IMG/VR virus record: IMGVR_UViG_3300025873_000020 | Span: 1 to 34,175 of that record | Direction: 5' to 3' (one strand) | Length of the DNA: 34,175 nt | DNA from: a virus | In this document: piece after piece, positions 6,885 through 14,242 of the stretch | How positions within the stretch are numbered: the stretch's first letter is position 1 | Layout of the letters: each line of letters opens with the position of its first letter | The notes under the pieces: model-generated | The model's input: only the letters and a program-made list of their open reading frames with translations | What the model was told of the DNA's origin: nothing | Databases searched by the model: none | Program-made: the position numbers and the translations under genes

Positions 6885-7913
6885 ATGTCAGATGAATTAG
6901 TGGCCGAGGTTCCGGGCCCAACAACGGGAACAGAGGAAGCCAACACCGGCGTAATGACAGTCGACGAACTCGCCGCCACCTTCGTGGAGCGGGTCGAGTC
7001 CGAAGGCGAGAATCGCGCCGCCGAATCTGAGGCCGAGGGGGAGACGCCCGAGGCAGATGCAGGGGAGGAGAGTGCAGGCGAAGACGTTCTTTCACAGTCT
7101 ATCTCCGAGGAGGGGCAGGACGAGGAGGCCGAGGACGATGGGGAGGAGGAATCCGAACCGGAGGAGGAAGCCGCCGAGGAACCGAAGGGAGTTGGGAAGC
7201 TGCTCAAGCAGGTCAATAAGTTGACCGCCAGGGCGAAAGGGAGTGAGGAGATGGTCGCCGGTCTAAGGGCCGAGATCGCCGCCCTCAAGACCCGGCCCGC
7301 CGAGCAAGCGCAGACTCCGCAAGGTTCACCCGCTCTTGAAGATGTGGCCACTATGCAGGATCTCGAGAAGATCAGGCAGGAGGCTCTGTCAGCCAAGAAG
7401 TGGGCCATGTCTCACATCGGGAAGGAATTTGTCGAGGAGGGGGAAAAGGAATACAGCGGAGACGAGATCCGCGAAGTCCTGGCCCACGCCGACGAATACC
7501 TGACCGAGAAGATTCCGGCTCGGGCATCATTTCTCCACCAGAGGGGGGAATGGACCGAGGATGCGGTGGCTACTTTCCCGTGGCTTTTGACGCGGGAAGA
7601 GGAGTCATCATCCGCATCGGACCTGAGGCTTTTGTACGGCCAGATCGCGAATGATCCGAAGTACGCAGCCCTACTGGCCGCTCTCCCTAATAAGGAGTTC
7701 GTTACCGCCACCCTGGTGAAGGGGATCGAGGCGGTTAAGGCCGAACAGAAGGGGAAGCCTAAGGGAAAACGGAAGAAGGCGCCGCCCAGTCCGGAGGACA
7801 GCGTGGCCCCGCCGACCGACTCCAAGGAAAGTAGAAAACAGAAGAAACGTACAGCCAAGCTTGGGAAGGGCCCGGTCTCGGAAGCACAACTAGCAGCGTA
7901 TCTAACGGATTAA
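6885..7913 (+). CDS. Capsid scaffolding protein
   Basis: A 342-residue protein directly upstream of the capsid gene. The N-terminal third is highly acidic (for example EEGQDEEAEDDGEEESEPEE), followed by a coiled-coil region (VGKLLKQVNKLTARAKGSEE, about residues 102-135). The C-terminal segment is basic (KAEQKGKPKGKRKKAPP, RKQKKRTAKLGK). The acidic, helical and basic-tail plan, together with gene order, is typical of internal scaffolds that drive prohead assembly and then leave. The basic C-terminus would bind the capsid N-arm. No protease motif is seen in it. The start lacks a strong Shine-Dalgarno. Confidence 0.85.
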   Translation: MSDELVAEVPGPTTGTEEANTGVMTVDELAATFVERVESEGENRAAESEAEGETPEADAGEESAGEDVLSQSISEEGQDEEAEDDGEEESEPEEEAAEEPKGVGKLLKQVNKLTARAKGSEEMVAGLRAEIAALKTRPAEQAQTPQGSPALEDVATMQDLEKIRQEALSAKKWAMSHIGKEFVEEGEKEYSGDEIREVLAHADEYLTEKIPARASFLHQRGEWTEDAVATFPWLLTREEESSSASDLRLLYGQIANDPKYAALLAALPNKEFVTATLVKGIEAVKAEQKGKPKGKRKKAPPSPEDSVAPPTDSKESRKQKKRTAKLGKGPVSEAQLAAYLTD

Positions 7914-7932
7914 AAACATTTAAAAAACATCT

Positions 7933-7938
7933 AGGAGG
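7933..7938 (+). promoter_or_regulatory. Strong ribosome-binding site of the capsid gene
   Basis: A full AGGAGG is placed 8 nt before ATG 7947 in an otherwise A-rich, unstructured 33-nt gap. It is the best Shine-Dalgarno in the window, consistent with the capsid protein being the most abundant product. Confidence 0.85.
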
Positions 7939-7946
7939 AATAAAAA

Positions 7947-9212
7947 ATGGCATTGGCAACATCGTACAACGTAACGAGCGATAAGGGCGCGAAAGAGGAC
8001 CTTCTCAATATCTTGAGACTCGTGGAACCTACCGTAACTCCCTTATATTCAACGCTTAAGCAAACTAAAGCGCCCCAGGCTCTTTTGGTTGAGTGGCTGG
8101 TCGATACGCTCTCGAATCCGGAGATCACCGGCGTCATCGACGGCGTCGATTTATCACTGACCGCAGGGGGCACCGACTTCGTCAACCAGATCGACTCTCG
8201 GGCCCGCATGGGCAATCGGGTGACGACTCTGCGGCGCACCTATGCCGTATCCCGGCAGGCGCAGATGATCGACGTAGCTCCCGGTGAGGATCTCCTCGCA
8301 GCGAGCAAGGCGAAGAGCCTGGTCGAGTTGAAGCGTGACATCGAAACCGCAATAGGCAGCGGCAACTCGCAGGTGACCGGCAGTTCGACTGTCGCAGCGT
8401 TGTCCACCGGACTCGGCGAGTTCTCGAATCCCTCCGCAGGGACGGGAGACGTGCCGGCCGGCTTCACCGCCGTTTCGGGCAGTCGCTTCGATCTGTCGAA
8501 TACCGTAGGGTCTGCCGTGATGGCCGAATCCGATCTTCGATCTCTTCTCCAGGCCGTCTACGAGGCTTCCGGAAGCAAGACCGATTTCCGGCTCTTTTCC
8601 GGTCCTTCTGTTGTTAACGAAATATCGGACTTCAGTCGCGCAAGCGCCGGTTCGGCCACGTTCGAGCAGAGCGTAGCGGGAGGCACGTTGAAGCTCTCAA
8701 TTTCTGAGTATCAATCAGATTATGGGGTGCTCAAGGTCATACCGGACCTATTCTTAGGAAGGGAGGAAGGTCAGGCGATTACGAACGCGACGAACGCGAC
8801 ACCAATCGTTGTTACTTCCGCCGCTCACGGCTACGTTAATGACGACATCGTTACCATCAGCGGAGTGGGAGGCAATGATGCCGCCAACGGCACGTTCAAA
8901 GTCGCCGGCAAGACCACCAACACGATCAACTTGGTCACGACCGACGCAACGCCCCCGGTTGGCTCTAATGTAGCCGGCACGGGAGCCTACACTTCGGGCG
9001 GCACGTTGACCAGTGGGAACAACACCGCCCAGGGCGTGTTGAACTCCCGCCGGGCCTATCTCATTCCGGGCGACGACACGGTGAGCCTGAAGTTCCTCGA
9101 GGGCATCACCTCCGAGAAACTTCCCGATCTCGCGGCTGGCCCCAGGGCCTTCGTTGAGGCGATGCTTGCGCTTTGCGTCACCAATCCGCGCGCCTTGGGA
9201 TCGATAGTTTGA
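7947..9212 (+). CDS. Major capsid protein, SU10-like, with inserted FCCH/Ig-like domain
   Basis: A 421-residue protein. The N-terminal region (EDLLNILRLVEPTVTPLYST, then EWLVDTL) and core resemble the SU10/DUF5309-type HK97-fold capsid family. About residues 278-358 form a distinct beta-rich insertion (TPIVVTSAAHGYVNDDIVTI, then SGVGGNDAANGTF) with the repeated pattern known from FCCH-like domains in phage structural proteins. It lies between the strand ending VIPDLFLGREEG and the one starting NSRRAYLIPGDD. The insert probably projects outward as a built-in decoration domain. The gene has the strongest ribosome site in the window and is followed by an intrinsic terminator. Confidence 0.88.
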   Translation: MALATSYNVTSDKGAKEDLLNILRLVEPTVTPLYSTLKQTKAPQALLVEWLVDTLSNPEITGVIDGVDLSLTAGGTDFVNQIDSRARMGNRVTTLRRTYAVSRQAQMIDVAPGEDLLAASKAKSLVELKRDIETAIGSGNSQVTGSSTVAALSTGLGEFSNPSAGTGDVPAGFTAVSGSRFDLSNTVGSAVMAESDLRSLLQAVYEASGSKTDFRLFSGPSVVNEISDFSRASAGSATFEQSVAGGTLKLSISEYQSDYGVLKVIPDLFLGREEGQAITNATNATPIVVTSAAHGYVNDDIVTISGVGGNDAANGTFKVAGKTTNTINLVTTDATPPVGSNVAGTGAYTSGGTLTSGNNTAQGVLNSRRAYLIPGDDTVSLKFLEGITSEKLPDLAAGPRAFVEAMLALCVTNPRALGSIV

Positions 9213-9257
9213 CCCGACAATTGGCAGTTTAGTTTAGTTTATTATGGGGGAAAGTGT

Positions 9258-9290
9258 GGGGCCGGCTCTGGGGAGGGTCGGCCCCTTTTT
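9258..9290 (+). terminator. Intrinsic terminator after the capsid gene
   Basis: The stem GGGGCCG (9258-9264) pairs with CGGCCCC (9279-9285), with partial extension inward, and is followed directly by TTTTT (9286-9290). It lies 46 nt past the capsid stop. It would separate high-level scaffold/capsid transcription from the tail genes, whose first ATG (9303) is only 12 nt away. Read-through must therefore feed the downstream operon unless another promoter exists. Confidence 0.85.
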
Positions 9291-9302
9291 CCTTAGTACT
9301 TT

Positions 9303-9608
9303 ATGAGCGTAAACATTATCATCAGAAAAGGCCCGAAGGGGAAGGCGAGCGCCGGCGAAGTGGGCGACGTCCTCATGCGCCGCGCCGAGCAGGAGGTCGC
9401 CCGCGAAAAGGCGGGCTACCGTGACCGAAGTCGGAAGATCCGCAAGGCCGCCGACGATCACCTCAAGGGGGGAAAGAATCTCCGACCGGTGGCGGTCTAC
9501 GATGCCGCGACCTATCTTCGCCATGAGCAAGAGCGGCCGGGGTGCATGTCCGACCCGGAATACCGCAGGGACTTCCTCAAGCGGAATCCCGAATGCAAGC
9601 GCGACTAG
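9303..9608 (+). CDS. Small charged protein of unknown function
   Basis: A 101-residue, strongly charged and basic protein (IIIRKGPKGKASAGEVGDVL; REKAGYRDRSRKIRKAADDH). Its C-terminus PEYRRDFLKRNPECKRD looks like a short helical motif. The ATG lies 12 nt after the terminator T-run and has no Shine-Dalgarno, which is odd. It abuts the adaptor gene (TAG followed immediately by ATG 9609). Its location between capsid and head-tail adaptor suggests a minor head-completion or assembly role, but no family is recognised. Confidence 0.6.
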   Translation: MSVNIIIRKGPKGKASAGEVGDVLMRRAEQEVAREKAGYRDRSRKIRKAADDHLKGGKNLRPVAVYDAATYLRHEQERPGCMSDPEYRRDFLKRNPECKRD

Positions 9609-10244
9609 ATGAGAACGGTTTCCTACACCGATCTGAAGAACCGTTTCACCTCGGCCATCGGGGTGGCATCACTCCTGACGGCGGAAGAAACGGCCCTCAA
9701 GCGCAGCCTGAACGACAGGGTGCGGGGCGCCTGGACGAAAGCGAAATGGCCCGAGCTTCTGAACGTAGTCTCGAAGACGGTGGCCGCCGTGGACACTTCC
9801 ACCATGAAGGCCGACAAGGCCGTCCAAATCGACAACGCTTCCGACCTCTTCGACGTCTATTCCGTTTGGAACAAGGTTCCTTGGGAAGACCGAACGGCCC
9901 AGAGGATCGAATACACTTTGATGGGCGGCTACCTTGTTCTGCCCGCCGAGACCTCCGAGACGACGGTCTACGTCGTGGGGTCGCAGGTTCCCGCGACTGA
10001 TTACGGGGACGGCACGACCACCCTCCCCGCTTTCCTCGAGCGTTTTCTTTTGGCTGCTGCCGTAGCTGATTTCTACAGAGCCGACTCCCAGTTGGAAAAA
10101 TCCTTTGCCGAGGAGCAGCGGGCCGAGGCTTATCTCTTGGACGAGTTGGACCGGAACGAGCGACTCCAGCAGCAGAACAAGGTCCTCGTCACTCCTTATC
10201 CGGCCTACTGGCCGACACTTTTAGTAACGCAAACCACAACATGA
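9609..10244 (+). CDS. Putative head-tail adaptor (connector) protein
   Basis: A 211-residue protein. The N-terminal helical region (YTDLKNRFTSAIGVASLLTA), a central beta-rich part (QRIEYTLMGGYLVLPAET) and a long helical C-terminal half (PAFLERFLLAAAVADFYRAD, then EEQRAEAYLLDELDRNERL) match the general plan of ring adaptors below the portal, such as P22 gp4-like or T7 gp11-like proteins. Position after the capsid gene agrees. It starts directly after the previous stop codon. Specific family membership cannot be shown by eye. Confidence 0.6.
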   Translation: MRTVSYTDLKNRFTSAIGVASLLTAEETALKRSLNDRVRGAWTKAKWPELLNVVSKTVAAVDTSTMKADKAVQIDNASDLFDVYSVWNKVPWEDRTAQRIEYTLMGGYLVLPAETSETTVYVVGSQVPATDYGDGTTTLPAFLERFLLAAAVADFYRADSQLEKSFAEEQRAEAYLLDELDRNERLQQQNKVLVTPYPAYWPTLLVTQTTT

Positions 10245-10245
10245 T

Positions 10246-10503
10246 ATGGGACAAGTAAACGTTTATAATCTTAGCGGGGGCAACGGCAGCACCTACGTTA
10301 CTGCGGCTGGTCCGCACACGGGCGACTTCTACGCCATCCAGTTCGTGGGAGCCACCACCATCACGGCCATCACGGGCAACATGGTCGGATCGGCTGACCT
10401 CGTCACGGATGCCGTCGAATTTGCCAAGGGGGACGTATTATATGGCCGCTTTAGTTCTCTGAGCATCGACTCGGCCGGCCAAGCCATTCTGCACCACGCC
10501 TGA
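10246..10503 (+). CDS. Small beta-rich virion protein
   Basis: An 85-residue protein (MGQVNVYNLSGGNGSTYVTA...) rich in beta-forming and Gly/Thr residues, with no charge clusters. The middle (FYAIQFVGATTITAITGNMV) and end (VLYGRFSSLSIDSAGQAIL) read like a compact beta-sandwich. Proteins of this look recur between adaptor and tail genes in environmental phages and are presumed decoration or fibre-base components. It is 1 nt from its neighbours on both sides, so it is clearly an operon member. There is no Shine-Dalgarno before the ATG, so coupling is likely. Confidence 0.6.
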   Translation: MGQVNVYNLSGGNGSTYVTAAGPHTGDFYAIQFVGATTITAITGNMVGSADLVTDAVEFAKGDVLYGRFSSLSIDSAGQAILHHA

Positions 10504-10504
10504 G

Positions 10505-11326
10505 ATGCCCTTCGCCGGCATATCTCAGGGCCTCGGCCTGGGTGGCGGGACTCTCGCCACGGCAACGGGCAGCGCCGCCGCCGTAACCCCCTTTATAAAC
10601 GTTTACTCGGTTTCGTTCGACGGCTGCGAGGACTACATGGATTGCGGGGATGATGATGATTTTAGTTTCGGCGATGGAGCCGGCAATGATTCCCCCTTCA
10701 GTGTGTCGGCGTGGATAAAAATGACGGATGCCACGGATTTTATCGTCGCGTCGAAGGACGCGGGGGTTTCAAGCAACCGCGAATATACCATCAGATTCAT
10801 CTCCGACAAGATGCATTTTTATCTGATAGACCCCTCTCCGGGGACAAATTACATAGGCCGGCTATATAACACGGCGGTGACCCCCGAGGAGGGATCGTGG
10901 ATTCACGTGGCGTTCACATATGACGGGAGTAAGAGCGAGACTGGCATAAAGATTTACCTGAATTCAGTCAAAGTGGACGATACATCTTATTCGGGCGGGT
11001 CCTACGATGGGATGACGAACACGTCCCAACAATTTTACATAGGCCGCCAGCATACTTTATATTCATTGGGGAAGTTCGATGAAGTCGCGCTTTTCGATTC
11101 AGAACTCACCCTCACCCAAATCCAAGCCATTTACAATGCTCCACCAAAGGTCCCGACCGCGCTGGGGGTGGACGGATTGAACCTGAGTCCATTGGGGTGG
11201 TGGAGGATGGGGGACGGGGCGGATCGGACGGGGACGACTGTCCCCGACCTAGGCTCCGGTGGGAATCCTGGGGAGTTGGAGGCGATAGGCTCCCCCTTCG
11301 GGTTCGTGGAGGACGTGCCGTCGTGA
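10505..11326 (+). CDS. LamG/concanavalin A-like virion appendage protein
   Basis: A 273-residue protein. After a Gly/Ala-rich N-terminus, residues about 33-215 follow the laminin-G/pentraxin-type jelly roll: VSFDGCEDYMDCGDDDDFSF, SVSAWIKM, WIHVAFTYDGSK, IKIYLNSVKV, FYIGR, and LGKFDEVALFDSELTLTQIQ AIYN. In phages such domains sit on fibres or capsid decorations and bind glycans. The C-terminus (GWWRMGDGADRTGTTVPD) is also usual for this class. It likely contributes to host or surface attachment. Its stop overlaps the GTG start of the next gene. Confidence 0.75.
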   Translation: MPFAGISQGLGLGGGTLATATGSAAAVTPFINVYSVSFDGCEDYMDCGDDDDFSFGDGAGNDSPFSVSAWIKMTDATDFIVASKDAGVSSNREYTIRFISDKMHFYLIDPSPGTNYIGRLYNTAVTPEEGSWIHVAFTYDGSKSETGIKIYLNSVKVDDTSYSGGSYDGMTNTSQQFYIGRQHTLYSLGKFDEVALFDSELTLTQIQAIYNAPPKVPTALGVDGLNLSPLGWWRMGDGADRTGTTVPDLGSGGNPGELEAIGSPFGFVEDVPS

Positions 11327-11565
11327 GCAGGAAATACGTAATCATCGATGGCGAAGACGTCGAAAACGTAGACTTTTCTAAGGTCTTCGAGACGAGCGCA
11401 GATACCCTCCGCTGGAACGTCGATCCGGCCGGGACAAAAACTTTCGTGAAATTCAATGGCGATACGCCCAGTTTTCTAGAAGGGAAAACCCAGTATACCC
11501 ATGCGGAAATCCTCGCGATTCTATCGACGTTGGAATGGAGAGGCCCGCCGGGGGTTCCCCCATGA
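11323..11565 (+). CDS. Small protein of unknown function (GTG start)
   Basis: An 80-residue protein starting at GTG 11323, which overlaps the TGA of the LamG gene. GGAGGA at about 11308 supports this start. It opens with a beta/acidic segment (RKYVIIDGEDVENVDFSKVF) and has a middle reading TKTFVKFNGDTPSFLEG and a helical end (THAEILAILSTLEW). It may be a small tail-associated or chaperone protein. It ends in an ATGA overlap with the lipoprotein-like gene. No family is recognised. Confidence 0.55.
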   Translation: MSRKYVIIDGEDVENVDFSKVFETSADTLRWNVDPAGTKTFVKFNGDTPSFLEGKTQYTHAEILAILSTLEWRGPPGVPP

Positions 11566-11987
11566 GAGCGTTTGTAGGCATGGCGTTATTCGCGTTATTC
11601 CTCGCCGGCATGGGTTGCCGGTCCTCCTCGTTGTTCCCGGTTGCCGGGGCAGTTTCGGGAGCGGCGATTGGCGGTATAGCGGGCCCCGCAGGGGCTGCGG
11701 CAGGAGCTTTGGGCGGTTACGGCGCCGGGGCTTTGGCTCAGGCCCGATCCGATGAAACTTCCGCCGCCGCGACCGCCGTGCAGACTTTGCAGGCCTTGAG
11801 TGAGGGCGACGTCAAAAAACTGCTCGATCTGAAGATGCAGGAACACGGCTCCAGGCTGGACAGCGTGACGGGTGCCATCTGGACCACTCTGAAGGTGGCG
11901 GCATTCGTTGTTCTGGCCTTTCTCCTGATTCCCGTTTTCTGGTCTCGGGCCAATCATAAAAAAATAAAGGAAGTGCTGGAAAAATGA
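11562..11987 (+). CDS. Membrane protein with signal-like N-terminus and glycine zipper
   Basis: A 141-residue protein from ATG 11562 (ATGA overlap). It has an N-terminal hydrophobic signal (MRAFVGMALFALFLAGMGC) with a Cys at a lipobox-like but non-canonical position, and a glycine-zipper stretch (AGAVSGAAIGGIAGPAGAAA, residues about 31-60). A helical charged segment and a strong transmembrane helix (LKVAAFVVLAFLLIPVFW) come near the end, followed by a basic tail. Glycine zippers insert into or bridge membranes. With the two tiny membrane genes after it, this looks like a lysis or holin/spanin-type cassette, though a virion membrane-channel component is possible. Confidence 0.55.
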   Translation: MRAFVGMALFALFLAGMGCRSSSLFPVAGAVSGAAIGGIAGPAGAAAGALGGYGAGALAQARSDETSAAATAVQTLQALSEGDVKKLLDLKMQEHGSRLDSVTGAIWTTLKVAAFVVLAFLLIPVFWSRANHKKIKEVLEK

Positions 11988-12130
11988 AAGCTTTACTCAC
12001 GTTTTACGAGGCCCTCGGCAAGCGGGGCAAAATTATCTTTTGGGCGGCGGTCATCGTGGTCTCGATAGCCGTGATCGAACTATTCAGCGGATGCTCGCTG
12101 TGGAAACTTTCTAAGACGTGGAGCTTCTGA
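11984..12130 (+). CDS. Small single-TM protein (lysis-cassette candidate)
   Basis: A 48-residue ORF in ATGA overlap with the previous gene: MKALLTFYEALGKRGK, then a hydrophobic helix IIFWAAVIVVSIAVIELF, then SGCSLWKLSKTWSF. One membrane span is flanked by basic residues, with a Cys after the span. It is too short to have been listed by length-limited gene calling, but the overlaps on both ends support it. A pinholin, antiholin or small spanin subunit is possible; the sequence does not discriminate. Confidence 0.5.
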   Translation: MKALLTFYEALGKRGKIIFWAAVIVVSIAVIELFSGCSLWKLSKTWSF

Positions 12131-12276
12131 CGGACAGGACTATCTGGGGCGGGATGGGTGGACTCCTCGCTAGTCTGGGGCTATCCCAGTGGTCCCACCT
12201 GGGGTCTCTGGCGGCGGCGCTCTGCACATGCGTTTTCATGTGTATCCGCATTTATCAGGTCACTCGAAAAAAATGA
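12118..12276 (+). CDS. Putative small holin-like membrane protein (GTG start)
   Basis: A 52-residue ORF from GTG 12118, overlapping the previous gene by 13 nt and ending in an ATGA overlap with the nozzle-like gene. It has an acidic N-terminus (MELLTDRT), two short hydrophobic segments (GGMGGLLASLGLS; LGSLAAALCTCVFMCIRI) and a basic end (QVTRKK). Two short spans with a charged tail fit small class II holins. No endolysin is encoded nearby, so assignment to lysis rests on topology only. Confidence 0.5.
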   Translation: MELLTDRTIWGGMGGLLASLGLSQWSHLGSLAAALCTCVFMCIRIYQVTRKK

Positions 12277-13943
12277 GCTACCGAAATTACGGGAAGCTGG
12301 ACGATCCCGTCCGGACGGAGGGTGACGTGGCATTTCGCGGTCTGAACACTTTTATGGAGGCCGAGTCCCTCGAGCCCGGCTTCGTGCAGAAAGCCGAGAA
12401 TATCCGGATGGACGGCGATAGCGCTTCCGTTCGCCTCGGCTGGGATTTCCTCGCGGCCACCGCCAGCGGCCCCCTCAACGCTTTCAGTTATTCCGCCAGC
12501 GATGATGAGGTATTCACATCCGGAAAATACAGCGATCCCGACGACAACAACCTCGACTGGCTCGTCCTGGTGACGAAGACTAAAGTCATCCTCTGGAACG
12601 AGGACACGCCGAACGGCCTGACCGTGAACTACGTTTCCGGCCAGACCGTGACGACGGCCCAGACGCCTACCGTAGTGCAGGCTTTCTCGAAGGTGTACAT
12701 CATGCGACTCGGTCAGCGTCCGCTCGAGTGGGACGGGGACATCACGGCCACGGGGACCGTGGTCGATTCGGAGTTCGGGATGTTATCGGCCTCCTCCCCC
12801 GGAGCCGGCCTGGATGCGTTCCCCTCGACCGACTACGCCCTCTACACATGCAACCGTCTTGTGGGGTTTCAGCCTCCCACCGTTGCCACCTCGACCACGT
12901 CGAAGACGGGTGCCCAGATCATCGTGGCGAGCGAGTTACTTGGCACCGGCATAAAAAGCAGTGAGTCTGAGTTTTATCTGAACCTGGGGTCTGCGGATTG
13001 GGCCGTCGCTGCGATTTCTTACATCGAATCCCAGCTTATCGTGTTTTTGAGGCACTCCGTGCATTGCTTGACGAATTTGCACGCCACTAGTATTTCGGCG
13101 CATTACGAGATCACTCGCGAATATGGGTGCATCGCCCGCCGGAGCATAGCCCAGTCGGGGGCCCAGACTTACTTCCTTTCCGATGCCGGCGTGATGATCA
13201 TGACGCCACAATCGGACCCCGGCAAGGGGATGGGGATAGTGGTTTCGAAAGTTCAGGGCGAGGCGGTTCCGCTATCCCGGCCGATTCAAAACAAGATCCT
13301 CGACGTGAACGAGGACTACGCCCACCTTTCCGCCGGCATTGTCCACGATGGGCGCTACTATCTAAGCTATGCCTCAGGAACCGAGAGCGATACGACGCCC
13401 CGGAACGTGGCGGTCTACGACATTTTACTGGGGGCCTGGGTCTCTATTGACCGCTACCCGGACGGGATTTACGGGTGGGTCACGATGCCCTACGGCTCGA
13501 ATCCCATGCGGTCTAGGCTTTTCGCCACGATGCCAAAGGGTTTCTACCTCATGGAAGAGAACCTTGGTCTGGACGATAGTGGCCGTGAGATAGGCGACAA
13601 TTCGCAGAGCGGGACCACGGCTATTGCCGGGGCCCTGAAGACTCGGAACTATTCCCTCGGAAACCTTTCCGTCAAGCGGTGGAATCGCGGTCAGTTGGGC
13701 GTGAACGTGGTGGCGTCGGATGCCATCGCGGTCGCGGTGAACACGGTTGATCCCGACACTTCCACCGCCGTCCTAAGCTACACGGCTTCAGGCACAGAGG
13801 AAGCCCTTCTGAGATTTGGCGCTCATGCGCGGGGGTTTTCAGCCAACGTCGAGATTACGACTTCCGCCGGAAGCCCGAGCTTTCGCCACGTCAGTATCGA
13901 TGGAACCGAGAACGCCCTGGGGGCCCGCCTGGAGGTCGCGTAA
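12273..13943 (+). CDS. Nozzle-like tail protein (stabilisation protein)
   Basis: A 556-residue protein from ATG 12273, chosen because of its ATGA overlap; upstream in-frame codons lie inside the preceding gene. It starts with FRGLNTFMEAESLEPGFVQK and AENIRMDGDSASVRLGWDF, the 'pledge' seen at the N-terminus of many podovirus nozzle or DNA-stabilisation proteins, and continues as repeated beta-strand segments compatible with a beta-propeller. Such a protein closes the tail tube below the adaptor. Gene order between adaptor and ejection proteins agrees. The exact family needs profile comparison. Confidence 0.65.
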   Translation: MSYRNYGKLDDPVRTEGDVAFRGLNTFMEAESLEPGFVQKAENIRMDGDSASVRLGWDFLAATASGPLNAFSYSASDDEVFTSGKYSDPDDNNLDWLVLVTKTKVILWNEDTPNGLTVNYVSGQTVTTAQTPTVVQAFSKVYIMRLGQRPLEWDGDITATGTVVDSEFGMLSASSPGAGLDAFPSTDYALYTCNRLVGFQPPTVATSTTSKTGAQIIVASELLGTGIKSSESEFYLNLGSADWAVAAISYIESQLIVFLRHSVHCLTNLHATSISAHYEITREYGCIARRSIAQSGAQTYFLSDAGVMIMTPQSDPGKGMGIVVSKVQGEAVPLSRPIQNKILDVNEDYAHLSAGIVHDGRYYLSYASGTESDTTPRNVAVYDILLGAWVSIDRYPDGIYGWVTMPYGSNPMRSRLFATMPKGFYLMEENLGLDDSGREIGDNSQSGTTAIAGALKTRNYSLGNLSVKRWNRGQLGVNVVASDAIAVAVNTVDPDTSTAVLSYTASGTEEALLRFGAHARGFSANVEITTSAGSPSFRHVSIDGTENALGARLEVA

Positions 13944-14230
13944 TGTCGTACAGGGTAGGGGAACTTTTGACCCCCGACACAGTCGGCAGTCTGGCCGAAC
14001 AGGACTCAGACAACGTAAGCATCACGGGTGGCGTACTTTTTAACTCCGGGGGTCTGCATATAAACGGCGTCCCGCTCACCCTCCAGAGCGTCGACGTTTC
14101 GGGGGCCACGGGGAATTTCACCGGAAATCTGATTTTTTGCCCTGACGGCGACGGCGGGAGCCCCTGCCTCGCGGTTTATGATGGCTCGAGCTATAAGCGA
14201 ATTGCTCTGGGGGCGACTATAAGCACTTGA
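13943..14230 (+). CDS. Small Gly/Thr-rich structural protein, possibly fibre-related
   Basis: A 95-residue protein in TAATG overlap with the nozzle-like gene. Sequence segments such as VSITGGVLFNSGGLHINGVP and VDVSGATGNFTGNLIF recall triple-beta-helix or tail-spike head segments, and the end (LAVYDGSSYKRIALGATI) matches the short closing strand found on phage fibre proteins that carry image-like repeats. It is probably a minor tail component. No enzymatic motif is visible. Confidence 0.5.
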   Translation: MSYRVGELLTPDTVGSLAEQDSDNVSITGGVLFNSGGLHINGVPLTLQSVDVSGATGNFTGNLIFCPDGDGGSPCLAVYDGSSYKRIALGATIST

Positions 14231-14242
14231 AAGGACAGTATA

